Positions 22,714 to 31,393 of a DNA stretch of 49,793 nt are shown piece by piece. A program made the position numbers and the translations under genes. The notes beneath the pieces were generated by a model. The model had not been told where the DNA came from. It worked only from the letters and a program-made list of their open reading frames with translations, and did no database searches. Source of the stretch: an uncultured Emergencia sp. (GTDB lineage Bacteria > Bacillota > Clostridia > Peptostreptococcales > Anaerovoracaceae); contig CALLDR010000158.1 in assembly GCA_937997955.1 (NCBI GenBank), forward strand, positions 1-49,793, given 5' to 3'. How positions within the stretch are numbered: position 1 is the first letter of the stretch; every line of letters starts with the position of its first letter.

Positions 22714-24126
22714 TCACCTCCCCTGCCGGCGGCCGCCGTCATAATAGGCGGGATAGACAACGCGGCCCTCCCGCAGCCTGTGCTTTCGGCTCAGCTCCTC
22801 CAGCAGCGCCCGCATCTCCAGAATGGCCGCCCGCTGCTCCGGATACTTCTCCGCCTTCGTCAGGCCGCCCTCCTCATTCCACAGCCACTGGCCCGTCAGA
22901 AAATCATATCTGCAGATCCGCCTGGCGATCACCCGGTCGCCGCTGCTGTCATACTCGTATTCCACGATGCCCTTCATGACCTTGCGGCTCTTGTCCTCCG
23001 GCAGCTGAGCCATCTCGATGGCGTAGTCAAAATTTCTGTATACCTGGGCGATGACAGCCCTGCTGTCCCCGCCGTAGGCTTCCCGGATCTTCGACGCCAT
23101 CTTATACGGCACGTTGACGCCGTCGCTGTCGTGGATCGTGGCTTTGCTTCGTGCTGTACCGGCAGAGGTGATGTCCAGAGCCAGGCGAAAGGCCGCCGCG
23201 TCCCGCATCTCCTCCAGCAGGATATAGTCGTTATCTCCTCGCAGCAGCGACTTTGTCACCGACGCCAGTTTCTCCCCGTCAGCGACCAGCTGCATGATAG
23301 GGGCCTGGGGCATGATCCTGTGCCACGGTGTCTCCGGGTCCGTGGCGATGGCCAGTCCCTCCAGCTCCGGATTCTCATACCGCTGCCACACCTGCAGAAA
23401 GGTGGTCTTTCCCGACCTGACCTGCCCCGTAAACAGGACGTTGAAGCCGATGCCGATCATCTTCCGAAACAGGGGTATGGCCTCCCTGGGAATGGTTCCC
23501 TTGTCCGCCAGCTGTTCAAAGGTCAGATCCTGCAGCACGTACTTTCGGAACACCATGATATCCTGGTCGTCCTTTGTCCGGTCACCGGAGTAGATGGTGA
23601 TCCGGATACCGTTATGCAGATACACCTCGTGAAAGCCGTATTCCAGCCTTTCATACGGCGTCGCCAGCAGCAGGGTGCGCTTCAGCTGCTCCCTGCGCCG
23701 CCTGCCGATCCGCTGCGGCTGCAGCTGGGCCCTGCCGTCGATGAGACAGTAAAGCCGGTCTCCGATCAGCTTGGCGGAGGAGGATTCCCGATACTTCTCC
23801 TCCATGTCATAAGCCCAGGGCGCCAGTCCAGCCAGGCCGTAAAGCTCCGCGAACACGCCCTCGAACAGATTGGGATACCAGGGCGGATACCAGGCTTCCG
23901 ACAGCTTCTTGTCCAGCAGGATCTCCTTGATCTTCTCTTTATAAAAAGAGGTCTCCGCCTCCGCTCCCATGATAGCCAGCTTCTCCTTTTCCAGCTTTCG
24001 GTTCTTCGCCGCATCGTCGGTCTCGTTCCACTCCTTGTCAAATTCCATCTCCACGATCTGGCAGACCTGGTGAAACCGCTCCATCTCGCGTCCCGGCCCG
24101 TCGTCCTGCTTCAGCATCCGGCTCAT
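22714..24126 (-). CDS. cpaF: CpaF/TadA-type secretion ATPase
   Basis: This 470-residue traffic ATPase of the VirB11/CpaF family powers Tad pilus assembly or secretion. Walker A is GQVRSGKTT (from 235), Walker B is YILLEEMRD with its acidic pair, and ATIHDSD carries the Asp/His box histidine. The N terminus (1-120) is an all-helical domain typical of CpaF. The ATG at 24126 follows AGAGGAA. An alternative GTG at 24162 overlaps the upstream gene. This is the motor of the locus. Confidence 0.94.
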   Translation of the reverse strand: MSRMLKQDDGPGREMERFHQVCQIVEMEFDKEWNETDDAAKNRKLEKEKLAIMGAEAETSFYKEKIKEILLDKKLSEAWYPPWYPNLFEGVFAELYGLAGLAPWAYDMEEKYRESSSAKLIGDRLYCLIDGRAQLQPQRIGRRRREQLKRTLLLATPYERLEYGFHEVYLHNGIRITIYSGDRTKDDQDIMVFRKYVLQDLTFEQLADKGTIPREAIPLFRKMIGIGFNVLFTGQVRSGKTTFLQVWQRYENPELEGLAIATDPETPWHRIMPQAPIMQLVADGEKLASVTKSLLRGDNDYILLEEMRDAAAFRLALDITSAGTARSKATIHDSDGVNVPYKMASKIREAYGGDSRAVIAQVYRNFDYAIEMAQLPEDKSRKVMKGIVEYEYDSSGDRVIARRICRYDFLTGQWLWNEEGGLTKAEKYPEQRAAILEMRALLEELSRKHRLREGRVVYPAYYDGGRRQGR

Positions 24127-24134
24127 GTATTCCT

Positions 24135-24887
24135 CTAGGCAAAACTCCTTTTCCACTCCCACGGCCGCCTCCTTTCTTCCTCTGGCTCAAAGCGCCCCGC
24201 GATCACCTGCACCGCCTTGTGAAATCTGTGAAAGCGGCAAAGGGTCCTTCCCTCCATTTCCGCCTGCCATCCGTACTCCACATAGGGGATCCGAAAAGCG
24301 TCGTCAGCGCGGCAAAGGGTCAGAATCTCCTGTATTCTGAACAGAGACGGGTCTCTCTGATATTTGTTGACCACCAGGTCTCCGGACAGGCCCAAAGGCT
24401 CCAGCACGTTCTTCTGCAGCTGCACATACCGCTGCAGCCCTTTGTTCTGCTGGGTCACCACGAAAAACCGGCTGTGACACAGGTTCAGGGCGGAAATGGT
24501 CAGGCCCAGGTTGGCGTCATCTCCGCCGTCGATCACCACATAGTCAAATTTCTCGTCCAGGGCCGCCAGCAGGATCTGATGGGTATTCTCCGGGAAGTAT
24601 TTGGCGGCCAGCGGATTGCGCACCGGCGGAAGGACCCACAGACCGCGGCATTCCTCCAGAGTCTGCATCAGATCCTCCTCTCCGACCTTTCCGCTGATAA
24701 TGCCCGCCTTCAGGTCGTCCAGGGAGTGCTTTCCGCTGAGATGCACAAATCCATCTCCAAACTTTCCGCTGCCGCAGACCAGCAGCACGCGCCTGTTCCT
24801 CTGAGACAGGCACTCAGCCACAGACGTGGCGATCATGGTGGTTCCTACCTGGCTGTCACCGCCAAAGAAACCGATGATATTTTTCAT
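24135..24887 (-). CDS. CpaE/TadZ-like ParA-fold localisation protein
   Basis: The 250-residue product is related to ParA/MinD (MKNIIGFFGG...VGTTMIATSVAEC; FDYVVIDGGDDANLGLT as Walker B). The P-loop reads GGDSQVGTT, where the normal GKT lysine is missing, so ATP hydrolysis is doubtful. TadZ/CpaE proteins often have such a change and mark the pole for the pilus. The central strand-helix core and C-terminal helices are intact. It lies between the SAF protein and CpaF. AAAAGGAGGAGCAT precedes the ATG. Confidence 0.85.
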   Translation of the reverse strand: MKNIIGFFGGDSQVGTTMIATSVAECLSQRNRRVLLVCGSGKFGDGFVHLSGKHSLDDLKAGIISGKVGEEDLMQTLEECRGLWVLPPVRNPLAAKYFPENTHQILLAALDEKFDYVVIDGGDDANLGLTISALNLCHSRFFVVTQQNKGLQRYVQLQKNVLEPLGLSGDLVVNKYQRDPSLFRIQEILTLCRADDAFRIPYVEYGWQAEMEGRTLCRFHRFHKAVQVIAGRFEPEEERRRPWEWKRSFA

Positions 24888-24902
24888 ATGCTCCTCCTTT
24901 TC

Positions 24903-25451
24903 TCAGTTGTAGATGATGACCAGCTTTTCCCCCGCGTCGGCCAGAGACGACAGCTCCGCCGCCTGCTTGTCGCTGACTACCACCTCGATGCAGCCGTTTT
25001 CCAGATCCGTCAGAGCTGTCAGCGCCGATGTGACCAGCCTGCCGCCGCAGTAAAAATACGCCCTGTCGCCCTTTGACAGGGACCTGGGCACAGCCGCCAG
25101 CCAATGGGACGGAATGGACAAAATGTATCTGCCCCGGCTTTCATCTGGCGTCAGGCCCTCCGGCAGGAAATAGGCGCTGAACAGGGGCACATTTTTGTGA
25201 ATAAAAAAAGCCGCCTCACGGCCAATTGCCGTCTGCAGCTCTTCCGCCTTGATGCAGTCCCTCTCGCTGACATCCATATGCTTTTTTTCCAGCATGGCTT
25301 CTGTGATCACCGTCCCCTTCTCCACATTCTGGTTCAAAACCAGGACTTCATCGTACAGAAACCGGTTCTTGCCCCACTTCTCCCAGGTGACCAGCGCGCC
25401 GATGCTGACCAGGATCAGCAGCATGCCGATGATTTGCTTGCCTCGTTCCAA
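24903..25451 (-). CDS. CpaB/RcpC-like SAF-domain protein
   Basis: The first gene of the Tad-like operon encodes a 182-residue protein. It has an N-terminal membrane anchor (IIGMLLILVSIGALVTWEK), a SAF domain at about 38-95 (VLVLNQNVEKGTVITEAMLEKKHMDV...) and a C-terminal beta-rich RcpC region. In Gram-negative Tad loci this partner works with the secretin, and with no secretin here it may act at the cell wall. The start codon is TTG at 25451, set by AAAGGAGGAAACC. Confidence 0.82.
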   Translation of the reverse strand: MERGKQIIGMLLILVSIGALVTWEKWGKNRFLYDEVLVLNQNVEKGTVITEAMLEKKHMDVSERDCIKAEELQTAIGREAAFFIHKNVPLFSAYFLPEGLTPDESRGRYILSIPSHWLAAVPRSLSKGDRAYFYCGGRLVTSALTALTDLENGCIEVVVSDKQAAELSSLADAGEKLVIIYN

Positions 25452-25466
25452 GGTTTCCTCCTTTCT

Positions 25467-25574
25467 GTTTCCTTCGGAAACGATAAAAGAGACCGCCCCG
25501 CGATCTCTTTTTCAATAAATTCCATTTTTACCAATATCATATTACCACATTTCAGATTCCCGCGCAAGTGCCAA
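25467..25574 (-). promoter_or_regulatory. Promoter and hairpin leader of the Tad-like operon
   Basis: TAATAT on the minus strand (plus 25539-25544) is preceded by TGG, with TTGCGC 17 bases further upstream. Around that -35 lies a 22-base block (plus 25553-25574) that also occurs at 31515. The leader then has two hairpins. AAAAGAGA/TCTCTTTT at 25485-25511 is followed by a short T run, and GTTTCC-GAA-GGAAAC at 25467-25481 stands just before the ribosome site. Together they look like an attenuator. Confidence 0.65.
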
Positions 25575-25576
25575 TT

Positions 25577-26053
25577 TTAAATCATGGCCAACTTTTTTGC
25601 TACGGCGTAGAGAAACCTCTGTTTCCAGTATTTCCACATCTTTCCCGGGTACGCCTTGCTGGGCGTCCGGAGAATAATATTGTCCAAAATATTTGCATGG
25701 TACTCTTCCGGCACAGTGTCCAGCGCTTCCCGGATCAGCTTTACCCGCCGTTTCAGCGCCCTCAGCTCGGACCGTTCCTCCTCGCGGGCGTCAAATCCGT
25801 CTCCGTAGTAGATCCCCTGGTCGCTGACCCGTAAGGCGCTGTAGAGACCATCTCGCTCTCTCCGCCGCAAATCCTTCCTCTCCGGCTCTCTCCGCGCTGA
25901 AGCTTTCCGCTCCGAAGCTTTCTTCTTCCGCTCCAGCTCCTCGATCCTCTTTTCCATCCGATACAGATCCCGCACGGCCCATACGCACTGAAAATATACG
26001 GCGTCGGGCAGGACAAATTGTTTATAACGCTTTTGCTGCCATTCTCTCGGCAT
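25577..26053 (-). CDS. Basic coiled-coil protein of unknown function
   Basis: The 158-residue product has no membrane segment. The first 45 residues are mixed (QFVLPDAVYFQCVWAVRDLYRMEKRIEEL). The middle is a very basic, highly charged helix (KKKASERKASARREPERKDLRRRERD), and the C terminus (YHANILDNIILRTPSKAYPGKMWKYWKQRFLYAVAKKLAMI) is conserved-looking. The family is not recognised; phage-type or regulatory proteins of this shape exist. It reads toward the Tad-like operon and stops three bases before the shared promoter block, so it is not clearly part of it. Confidence 0.7.
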   Translation of the reverse strand: MPREWQQKRYKQFVLPDAVYFQCVWAVRDLYRMEKRIEELERKKKASERKASARREPERKDLRRRERDGLYSALRVSDQGIYYGDGFDAREEERSELRALKRRVKLIREALDTVPEEYHANILDNIILRTPSKAYPGKMWKYWKQRFLYAVAKKLAMI

Positions 26054-26140
26054 ATTCGCCCCCTTTCCGAAACCTCTACCATCTTTTTACCATGATTTAC
26101 AGCAATTGTCAACAAAAATGTAAATAAATCTACACAAAAA

Positions 26141-26208
26141 GCGGGCAGTCCTGCCCGCACAAAAAACAGACAGGATCCCCGTGCGGCACACAGCTCTCTG
26201 TCTGTTTT
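26141..26208 (-). terminator. Tandem terminator hairpins after the EamA gene
   Basis: Two hairpins are present. AAAACAGACAG (26163-26173) pairs with CTGTCTGTTTT (26198-26208). GCGGGCAG (26141-26148) pairs with CTGCCCGC (26151-26158), flanked by T runs in both directions. Together they end the EamA-side transcript. Confidence 0.88.
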
Positions 26209-26235
26209 ACATCGTATAATTCATTTCTCAATGAT

Positions 26236-27144
26236 TTATCTCTCAGCTCCTCCGGAGGAAATGCACACGCCCGCGATGGTCAGGGCCACGCCCACGACGA
26301 TATGCCAGCCGAAGGGATCCCCCGCGAAGACACAGCCGGAGACGACGCCTACAGCCGTCACCGAGTTGGACACCAGGTTGGTTCCGATGACCGGCGGCAG
26401 CTTGCCCAGCACATAGTTGAAGATCAGATAGCACAGGCAGGAGCAGCATATCCCTAAAAACAATACGCCGGACAATACCCTTGTATCTGTAAAGCAGAGC
26501 ATATAACCGTGCAGCCCGTTGCCCATGGCAAAGCTGACAGCGTTAAAGAACACCGCGCCCAAAACCGATATGGTAAAGGTGATCTCGATGGCGTCAAAGT
26601 CGGCGGAAGCCTTGTTGCTGGCGTAGGTGTAGATGGCCCCGCTGATCACGGCGCCCATCAGAAACAGATAGCCGATGCCTTTGCCGCCCAGGGAGAACTC
26701 CGGCGAAAAGGCCACACAGATGATGACGCCCGCAAAGGCCATGACGATGGCGAAAATGGTCCTCCTGCTGTTCCTTCTGTGCAGGAACAGCGCCCCGATG
26801 ATCAGCACCATCAAGGGAATGGTCGCGATGAAGATGGAGGACTCAGAGGTCGTGGTGTATTTGATGCCCAGGGTCTCAAAGATGGCATAGATACACGGCT
26901 GCAAAACGCCTACCAGCAGGACCAGCTTCACATTTTTCCCCTTATAGCTGACCTTCACCACCCGCAGGGCGATGAGGATCAAAAACAGAAGGGCGGAAAC
27001 GGTCCAGCGCAGGGCCAGCAGCTCCATCACGCCCAGATGATTCAGCGTGACTGACGTTCCCAGGTAGGACAGCCCCCACATGAGGGCGCAGACGGGGACC
27101 AGCGCGTAGAGAAACCATTTCTGCTCAGTGATCTTTCTTTTCAT
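26236..27144 (-). CDS. EamA/DMT-family transporter
   Basis: The 302-residue membrane protein has two EamA repeats of five helices each (first: FLYALVPVCALMWGLSYLGTSVTLNHLGVMELLALRWTVSALLFLIL; second from about residue 155). It exports or imports an unknown small metabolite. Being directly downstream of a homoserine dehydrogenase gene, a role in amino-acid export is conceivable but unproved. ATG at 27144 was chosen because GAGG lies 6 bases upstream, while the in-frame ATG overlapping the previous stop has its ribosome site too close. Confidence 0.9.
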   Translation of the reverse strand: MKRKITEQKWFLYALVPVCALMWGLSYLGTSVTLNHLGVMELLALRWTVSALLFLILIALRVVKVSYKGKNVKLVLLVGVLQPCIYAIFETLGIKYTTTSESSIFIATIPLMVLIIGALFLHRRNSRRTIFAIVMAFAGVIICVAFSPEFSLGGKGIGYLFLMGAVISGAIYTYASNKASADFDAIEITFTISVLGAVFFNAVSFAMGNGLHGYMLCFTDTRVLSGVLFLGICCSCLCYLIFNYVLGKLPPVIGTNLVSNSVTAVGVVSGCVFAGDPFGWHIVVGVALTIAGVCISSGGAER

Positions 27145-27152
27145 GTCCGGCC

Positions 27153-28208
27153 TCATACCTCTGTTTCTTTCTGAATTTCGCCTTCTAATACCCGCAGCAC
27201 ATCTCCGAAGATGCCGTAAGCCGTCTGCTGGATCTCCGGCGCGTGCTCGATGACAGACAGCTTCCCCATCAGATCTGTGGTGATGGATACCACCGAAGTG
27301 GTGCTGTCTATGGCGGCCAGCATGTCATTTCTGTCAACCTCCACCGGTTTGACACTGGCCTGTATGCTGCCGTCCTCCGTCAGGCCTCCTTTGCAGAGAA
27401 GCTTGATGACCTTGCCCCGGCCCGCGGCCTCTTTGATCGTCTCCGCCGTAATGCCGGCGATGCCGGTCCGGTCCACCTTGTCCGGCGTCAGATGCGCCTT
27501 CATCAAAACGTTGAGCAGCGCCGTTACCTTTGCCGCGGCATCGTAGCCGTCCACGTCCATGGACGGGTCCGCTTCGATAAAGCCCAGCGCCTTGCCCGCC
27601 GCTAGGATATCCTCATACGCCTTCCCGGCGGCCAGCCCCTCTAAAATATAGTTGGTGGTGCTGTTGAGGATACCGGATACCTCCGTCACGCGGCACAGCT
27701 TCAGCGTGTGCTCAACCAGATTGAACACCGGCGTGCCGTCCATGACCGTGGTCTCATAGAAGAACAGACAGCCCTTTTCCGCCGCCATAGCCGACAGCTC
27801 GTCAAAAGCCCAGGCGATGGGCCCTTTGTTGGCGCTGACCACGTGTTTGCCCCGGGCAAATGCCGCTTTGATGTGGTCGATGGCGGGCTGTCCCGTGAAA
27901 ATATTCAGCGGAGTCAGCTCGCAGACGGCGTCGTAGTCCGCGTCTCTCAGAACATCAAAGGCGCTCAGGCCGCACAGGCCCGGCGTGCTGTCGGCGAACC
28001 GGCCGCAGGCGTCTATATCGCCGCACGCCTTCGCCAGATCGATGCCCGAAGGATCGACGACAGTCCCCTTTGACCGGGTCACAATGGCCGTGACGCGCAC
28101 GCCCCGGCCATAGGTTTTCCTGATTTCATCTTCTTTTTCCGACAGCATTCTCGCGAAAGCCTGTCCCGCGCTGCCAAAGCCCAGAAGGGCCAGTTTCAGG
28201 TCGCCCAT
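27153..28208 (-). CDS. hom: Homoserine dehydrogenase
   Basis: The 351-residue enzyme reduces aspartate semialdehyde to homoserine for threonine and methionine. It has an NAD(P)-binding LALLGFGSAGQAFARML, VSANKGPIA, VMDGTPVFNLVEHTL and LEGLAAGKAYEDILAAGKALGFIEADPSMDVDGYDAAAK. There is no C-terminal ACT domain, so feedback control must come from elsewhere. The ribosome site GGAGG lies inside the uridine kinase stop region, so the two are coupled. It is close to the longer Hom proteins but shorter. Confidence 0.9.
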   Translation of the reverse strand: MGDLKLALLGFGSAGQAFARMLSEKEDEIRKTYGRGVRVTAIVTRSKGTVVDPSGIDLAKACGDIDACGRFADSTPGLCGLSAFDVLRDADYDAVCELTPLNIFTGQPAIDHIKAAFARGKHVVSANKGPIAWAFDELSAMAAEKGCLFFYETTVMDGTPVFNLVEHTLKLCRVTEVSGILNSTTNYILEGLAAGKAYEDILAAGKALGFIEADPSMDVDGYDAAAKVTALLNVLMKAHLTPDKVDRTGIAGITAETIKEAAGRGKVIKLLCKGGLTEDGSIQASVKPVEVDRNDMLAAIDSTTSVVSITTDLMGKLSVIEHAPEIQQTAYGIFGDVLRVLEGEIQKETEV

Positions 28209-28209
28209 A

Positions 28210-28851
28210 TCAATATCCTCCAAATCCGTCGTCCTCGTGGAGCAGGGCGTGAATTCTCTGGTTCAGCATGTCCAGAGCTACCACGTTGAAGCCGCCTTCC
28301 GGCACGATGATGTCAGCGTTTTTCTTGCTGGGCTCCACGAACTGCTCGTGCATCAGCTTAACCGTGGTCAGATACTGAGTCACCACGGATTCCAGGGTCC
28401 GGCCCCGTTCCTGCACGTCCCGCAGGATGCGGCGGATGATCCGCACGTCAGCGTCGGTGTCCACGAAGACCTTGATGTCGAACAGGTCCAGAAGCTCCTT
28501 GTTCTCAAAGATCAAAATGCCCTCCACCACGACGACCTTGGCCGGCCGCACGGTGACGGTCTCCGCCACTCTGTTGTGAATGGTAAAGTCGTACACCGGT
28601 CTTTCGATGGGCTTCCAGTCCTTCAGCTCCTTGATGTGCTGGATCATCAGGTCTGTGTCAAAAGCGTCCGGGTGGTCGTAGTTCAGCTGGCACCTTTCCT
28701 CGTAGGTCATATCATCGTGGGCCTTGTAGTAAAAATCATGGCTCAGCATGGTGATCTCATCGCTGAACTGTTTTTTGATGTTGTTGATCATGGTACTCTT
28801 GCCGGAGCCGGTACCGCCTGCAATTCCTATTACGATTACGTCTTTCTTCAT
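28210..28851 (-). CDS. udk: Uridine/cytidine kinase
   Basis: The 213-residue salvage enzyme phosphorylates uridine and cytidine to UMP and CMP. The P-loop is GIAGGTGSGKST (residues 9-20), followed by SHDFYYKAHDDMTYEERCQLNYDHPDAFD, the classic substrate region. VEGILIFENKELLDLFDIKVFVDTDADVRIIRRI and DVQERGRTLESVVTQYL make the lid. It is co-directional with the MBL RNase gene, 15 bases apart, and coupled to hom. Confidence 0.95.
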   Translation of the reverse strand: MKKDVIVIGIAGGTGSGKSTMINNIKKQFSDEITMLSHDFYYKAHDDMTYEERCQLNYDHPDAFDTDLMIQHIKELKDWKPIERPVYDFTIHNRVAETVTVRPAKVVVVEGILIFENKELLDLFDIKVFVDTDADVRIIRRILRDVQERGRTLESVVTQYLTTVKLMHEQFVEPSKKNADIIVPEGGFNVVALDMLNQRIHALLHEDDGFGGY

Positions 28852-28866
28852 CTATCTGCTTCTCCG

Positions 28867-30522
28867 TTAACGGTCTTCTTCTGTTACTGTCGAGCCCAGG
28901 ACCAGGGTAGCCTTGGCCAGCTCCTGGACGATATTGTTGATGCGCACCAGCTTCTCCTCGGACACATTCTGTCCCATGGCCAGATCTGTGTTGTAAAGGA
29001 TATTTTCAATGTCTCTGTGTATGGAGGAAATCTGCCGGCGGACGTCCTGCACCTCTTCATAGGTGACGCCCTCCTTCTCCGCTTCCTCATAGTTGAGCAG
29101 CTGGGCGGTGTTCATATCCAGCTCAAATTCGGAGTTACCCAGCACCACCACCGGGTCATAGCCCAGCTTCTCCGCGATCAGCTTGCCGAAGTCCTTCTTT
29201 GAGTCCTCTTCGCCGTGGACCAGGAATACCTGCTTCGGCTTTTGACGGAAGCCTGCCAGCCACGCAAACAGGCCGTTTTGATCGGCATGGCCGGAGAATC
29301 CCTCCAGATTGTAGATCTCCGCGTTGACGTGAACCGCCTCGCCGAAGAGGGTAACGTCCTTTGTTCCCTCCACCAGAAGCTTGCCCAAAGTGCCTTCGGC
29401 CTGGTAGCCTACGAAGATGACGCTGGACCGGGCGTCCCACAGGTTGTGTTTCAGGTGATGGCGGATGCGCCCTGCGTCGCACATGCCGCTGGCGGAAATG
29501 ATGACCTTCGGCGTCTTGTCCATGTTCAGGCCCTGGGATTCGGCCGTGGACCTGGTAAACCGCAGATTCTTGAAATCCAGCGGGTTGTCGCCTTTCAGAA
29601 TATATTCCTTGGTCTCCTCGTCAAAGACCTGCGCGTTCTTTCTGAACACCTCCGTAGCCGTGGTGGCCATCGGGCTGTCCACGTAGACCATCAGCTTGTC
29701 CAGCTCGTCCTTGTACTCGCTGTGTTCCTCATAGAATTTGTTGAACTCGAAGATCAGCTCCTGGGTTCTGCCTACGGCAAAGGAAGGGATCACCACGGTG
29801 CCGCCTCTTCTGGTGGTCTTCAGCACGATATCCAGAAGCTCCTTGATGCTGGTGGCGTTTTCCGGATGGTTCCGGTTGCCGTAGGTGGTCTCCATGATCA
29901 CGTAATCGGCTTTTTTGATGATGGTCGGATCGCGCAGGATCGGCCGGTTCATCATGCCCAGATCTCCGGAAAATACGATTTTTGATTCTTTATCCCCTTC
30001 TCTGACCCACAGCTCTGTAATGGCTGAGCCCAGGATATGTCCCGCGTCGTTGAAGACGATCTTCATATCCTCGTTGAGCTGGATCTGCTGGTCGTACAGG
30101 ATCGGTTCTACATATTCCAGCGCTTTCAGCGCGTCGTCGTAGGTATAGAGAGGCTCTACCGGCGGTTTTCCCGCCCTCTCTGCCTTCCTGCTCTTCCACT
30201 CCGCGTCCTTCTCGTGGATGTATCCGCTGTCTTTCAGCATGACGTCCAGCAAATCGGCCGTAGCGTCGGTGCAGTAGATCTTGCCGGTAAATCCACGCTT
30301 GACCAAAAGGGGCAGCCTGCCGCAGTGGTCGATATGGGCGTGGCTCAAAATCACGCATTCCACCTCGGACGGCTCGAAAGGAAACGGCTCCCAGTTCAAG
30401 GCCTCCTGAGCCTTTCCGCCCTGAAACTGTCCGCAGTCCAGCAATATCTTATGGTTCTCTGTGGTAAGCAGATGGCACGAACCGGTTACGCCGGAGGACG
30501 CGCCGCAAAACTTGATCTTCAT
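28867..30522 (-). CDS. MBL-fold beta-CASP RNA-processing nuclease
   Basis: 551 residues. The metallo-beta-lactamase core has SHAHIDHCGRLP (metal ligands) and IVFSGDLGMMNRP. The beta-CASP domain inserts at about 210-370 (VVIPSFAVGRTQELI, VYVDSPMATTATEVF). The RNA-specificity block EGFSGHADQNGLFAWL and VFLVHGEEDSK follows. A helical C-terminal tail (about 470-551) is unusual. Family members resemble archaeal and bacterial RNase J/CPSF73-like proteins, and the cellular target is unknown. ATG at 30522 follows GGGAGGAGAACTTT. Confidence 0.92.
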   Translation of the reverse strand: MKIKFCGASSGVTGSCHLLTTENHKILLDCGQFQGGKAQEALNWEPFPFEPSEVECVILSHAHIDHCGRLPLLVKRGFTGKIYCTDATADLLDVMLKDSGYIHEKDAEWKSRKAERAGKPPVEPLYTYDDALKALEYVEPILYDQQIQLNEDMKIVFNDAGHILGSAITELWVREGDKESKIVFSGDLGMMNRPILRDPTIIKKADYVIMETTYGNRNHPENATSIKELLDIVLKTTRRGGTVVIPSFAVGRTQELIFEFNKFYEEHSEYKDELDKLMVYVDSPMATTATEVFRKNAQVFDEETKEYILKGDNPLDFKNLRFTRSTAESQGLNMDKTPKVIISASGMCDAGRIRHHLKHNLWDARSSVIFVGYQAEGTLGKLLVEGTKDVTLFGEAVHVNAEIYNLEGFSGHADQNGLFAWLAGFRQKPKQVFLVHGEEDSKKDFGKLIAEKLGYDPVVVLGNSEFELDMNTAQLLNYEEAEKEGVTYEEVQDVRRQISSIHRDIENILYNTDLAMGQNVSEEKLVRINNIVQELAKATLVLGSTVTEEDR

Positions 30523-30559
30523 AAAGTTCTCCTCCCAATGTCTGCACAACTGTGTGCTT

Positions 30560-30690
30560 CAATTTTGTTTGCTTTCATTTCGTTTGTTTCAAATCTGTCT
30601 GTTTGTAATTCGTTTGTTCAAATCTGTCTGTTTTTTACTTATCTGTTTCGATTTCGTTTGTCTTTAATTGGCCCGTTTCAATTTCGATGC
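30560..30690. repeat. Low-complexity TCTGTTT-rich intergenic stretch
   Basis: A string of imperfect units such as TTCGTTTGTTTCAAATCTG, TCTGTTTGTAATTCGTTTG and TTCAAATCTGTCTGTTTTTT fills the gap between GlpP and the RNase gene. Similar pyrimidine runs occur at 19888-19950 and 49440-49500. No gene is seen in them. Confidence 0.5.
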
Positions 30691-30711
30691 CCTGTGACTT
30701 TCTGTTTTCCT

Positions 30712-31269
30712 TTACACTTTCATGCTCCAAAGCCCGGCTTCTCCTGTGGATACCACCGCCGCGCCCGCGGCCAGCGCTGCCCGCACCTCATCCATGGTTT
30801 CCACAATGCCGCCTGCGATGATCGGCATGTCCACCTTGCCAGCAAACTCCCGGATCTTCTTTGTCACGATGCCCGGCATGATTTCGATGATATCAGGCTT
30901 GGAAATTTTGATGGACTCCACCGACGTGCCCACGGAATGGGAATCCACGATAAAGAATCTCTGCACCGTGATCAGACCGCATTCCTTCGCCGTCCGCACG
31001 ATGTTGGTCCGGGTGGTCAGCACCCCGTCGACCCCCTGCTTGGCCAGGTATTCCAGCCCATATCTGTCCTTGCCGATGCCTTCCGAAAAATCTACGTGAA
31101 TGAACGCCTTTTTCCCCGCGCTGTGGATCTCCTTGACGCATTGGGTGACGGTCATAATGTTGGAATGGAGCAGGAACACCATGTCCACATCGGACCGCAG
31201 CGCCGTGCTGAAATCCTTTTCCGTCCTGATCGCCGCGGCGATGGGTTTTTTCATGAAATCTACAACCAT
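30712..31269 (-). CDS. glpP: GlpP-family glycerol-3-phosphate-responsive antiterminator
   Basis: GlpP binds glycerol-3-phosphate and leader RNA to allow transcription through terminators of glycerol genes. The 185-residue TIM-barrel-like protein shows KKPIAAAIRTEKDF, HVDFSEGIGKDRYGLEYLAKQGVDGVLTTRTNIVRTAK, RFFIVDSHSVGTSVESI and PDIIEIMPGIV, then PIIAGGIVET and ALAAGAAVVSTG. No glpF/K/D gene is in the window, so the target lies elsewhere. ATG at 31269 follows GAAGAGGAGAGCAAA. Confidence 0.93.
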   Translation of the reverse strand: MVVDFMKKPIAAAIRTEKDFSTALRSDVDMVFLLHSNIMTVTQCVKEIHSAGKKAFIHVDFSEGIGKDRYGLEYLAKQGVDGVLTTRTNIVRTAKECGLITVQRFFIVDSHSVGTSVESIKISKPDIIEIMPGIVTKKIREFAGKVDMPIIAGGIVETMDEVRAALAAGAAVVSTGEAGLWSMKV

Positions 31270-31393
31270 TTTGCTCTCCTCTTCTCTCATGGTCATACCT
31301 GCAGGCGCCCCATGCGCCCTTGGTAATATTCAGTCAGTTCTATTATAATACTTTCCGGACCAGTTTACAAGCAAGTTGTGGGTTAAGGCCGGG

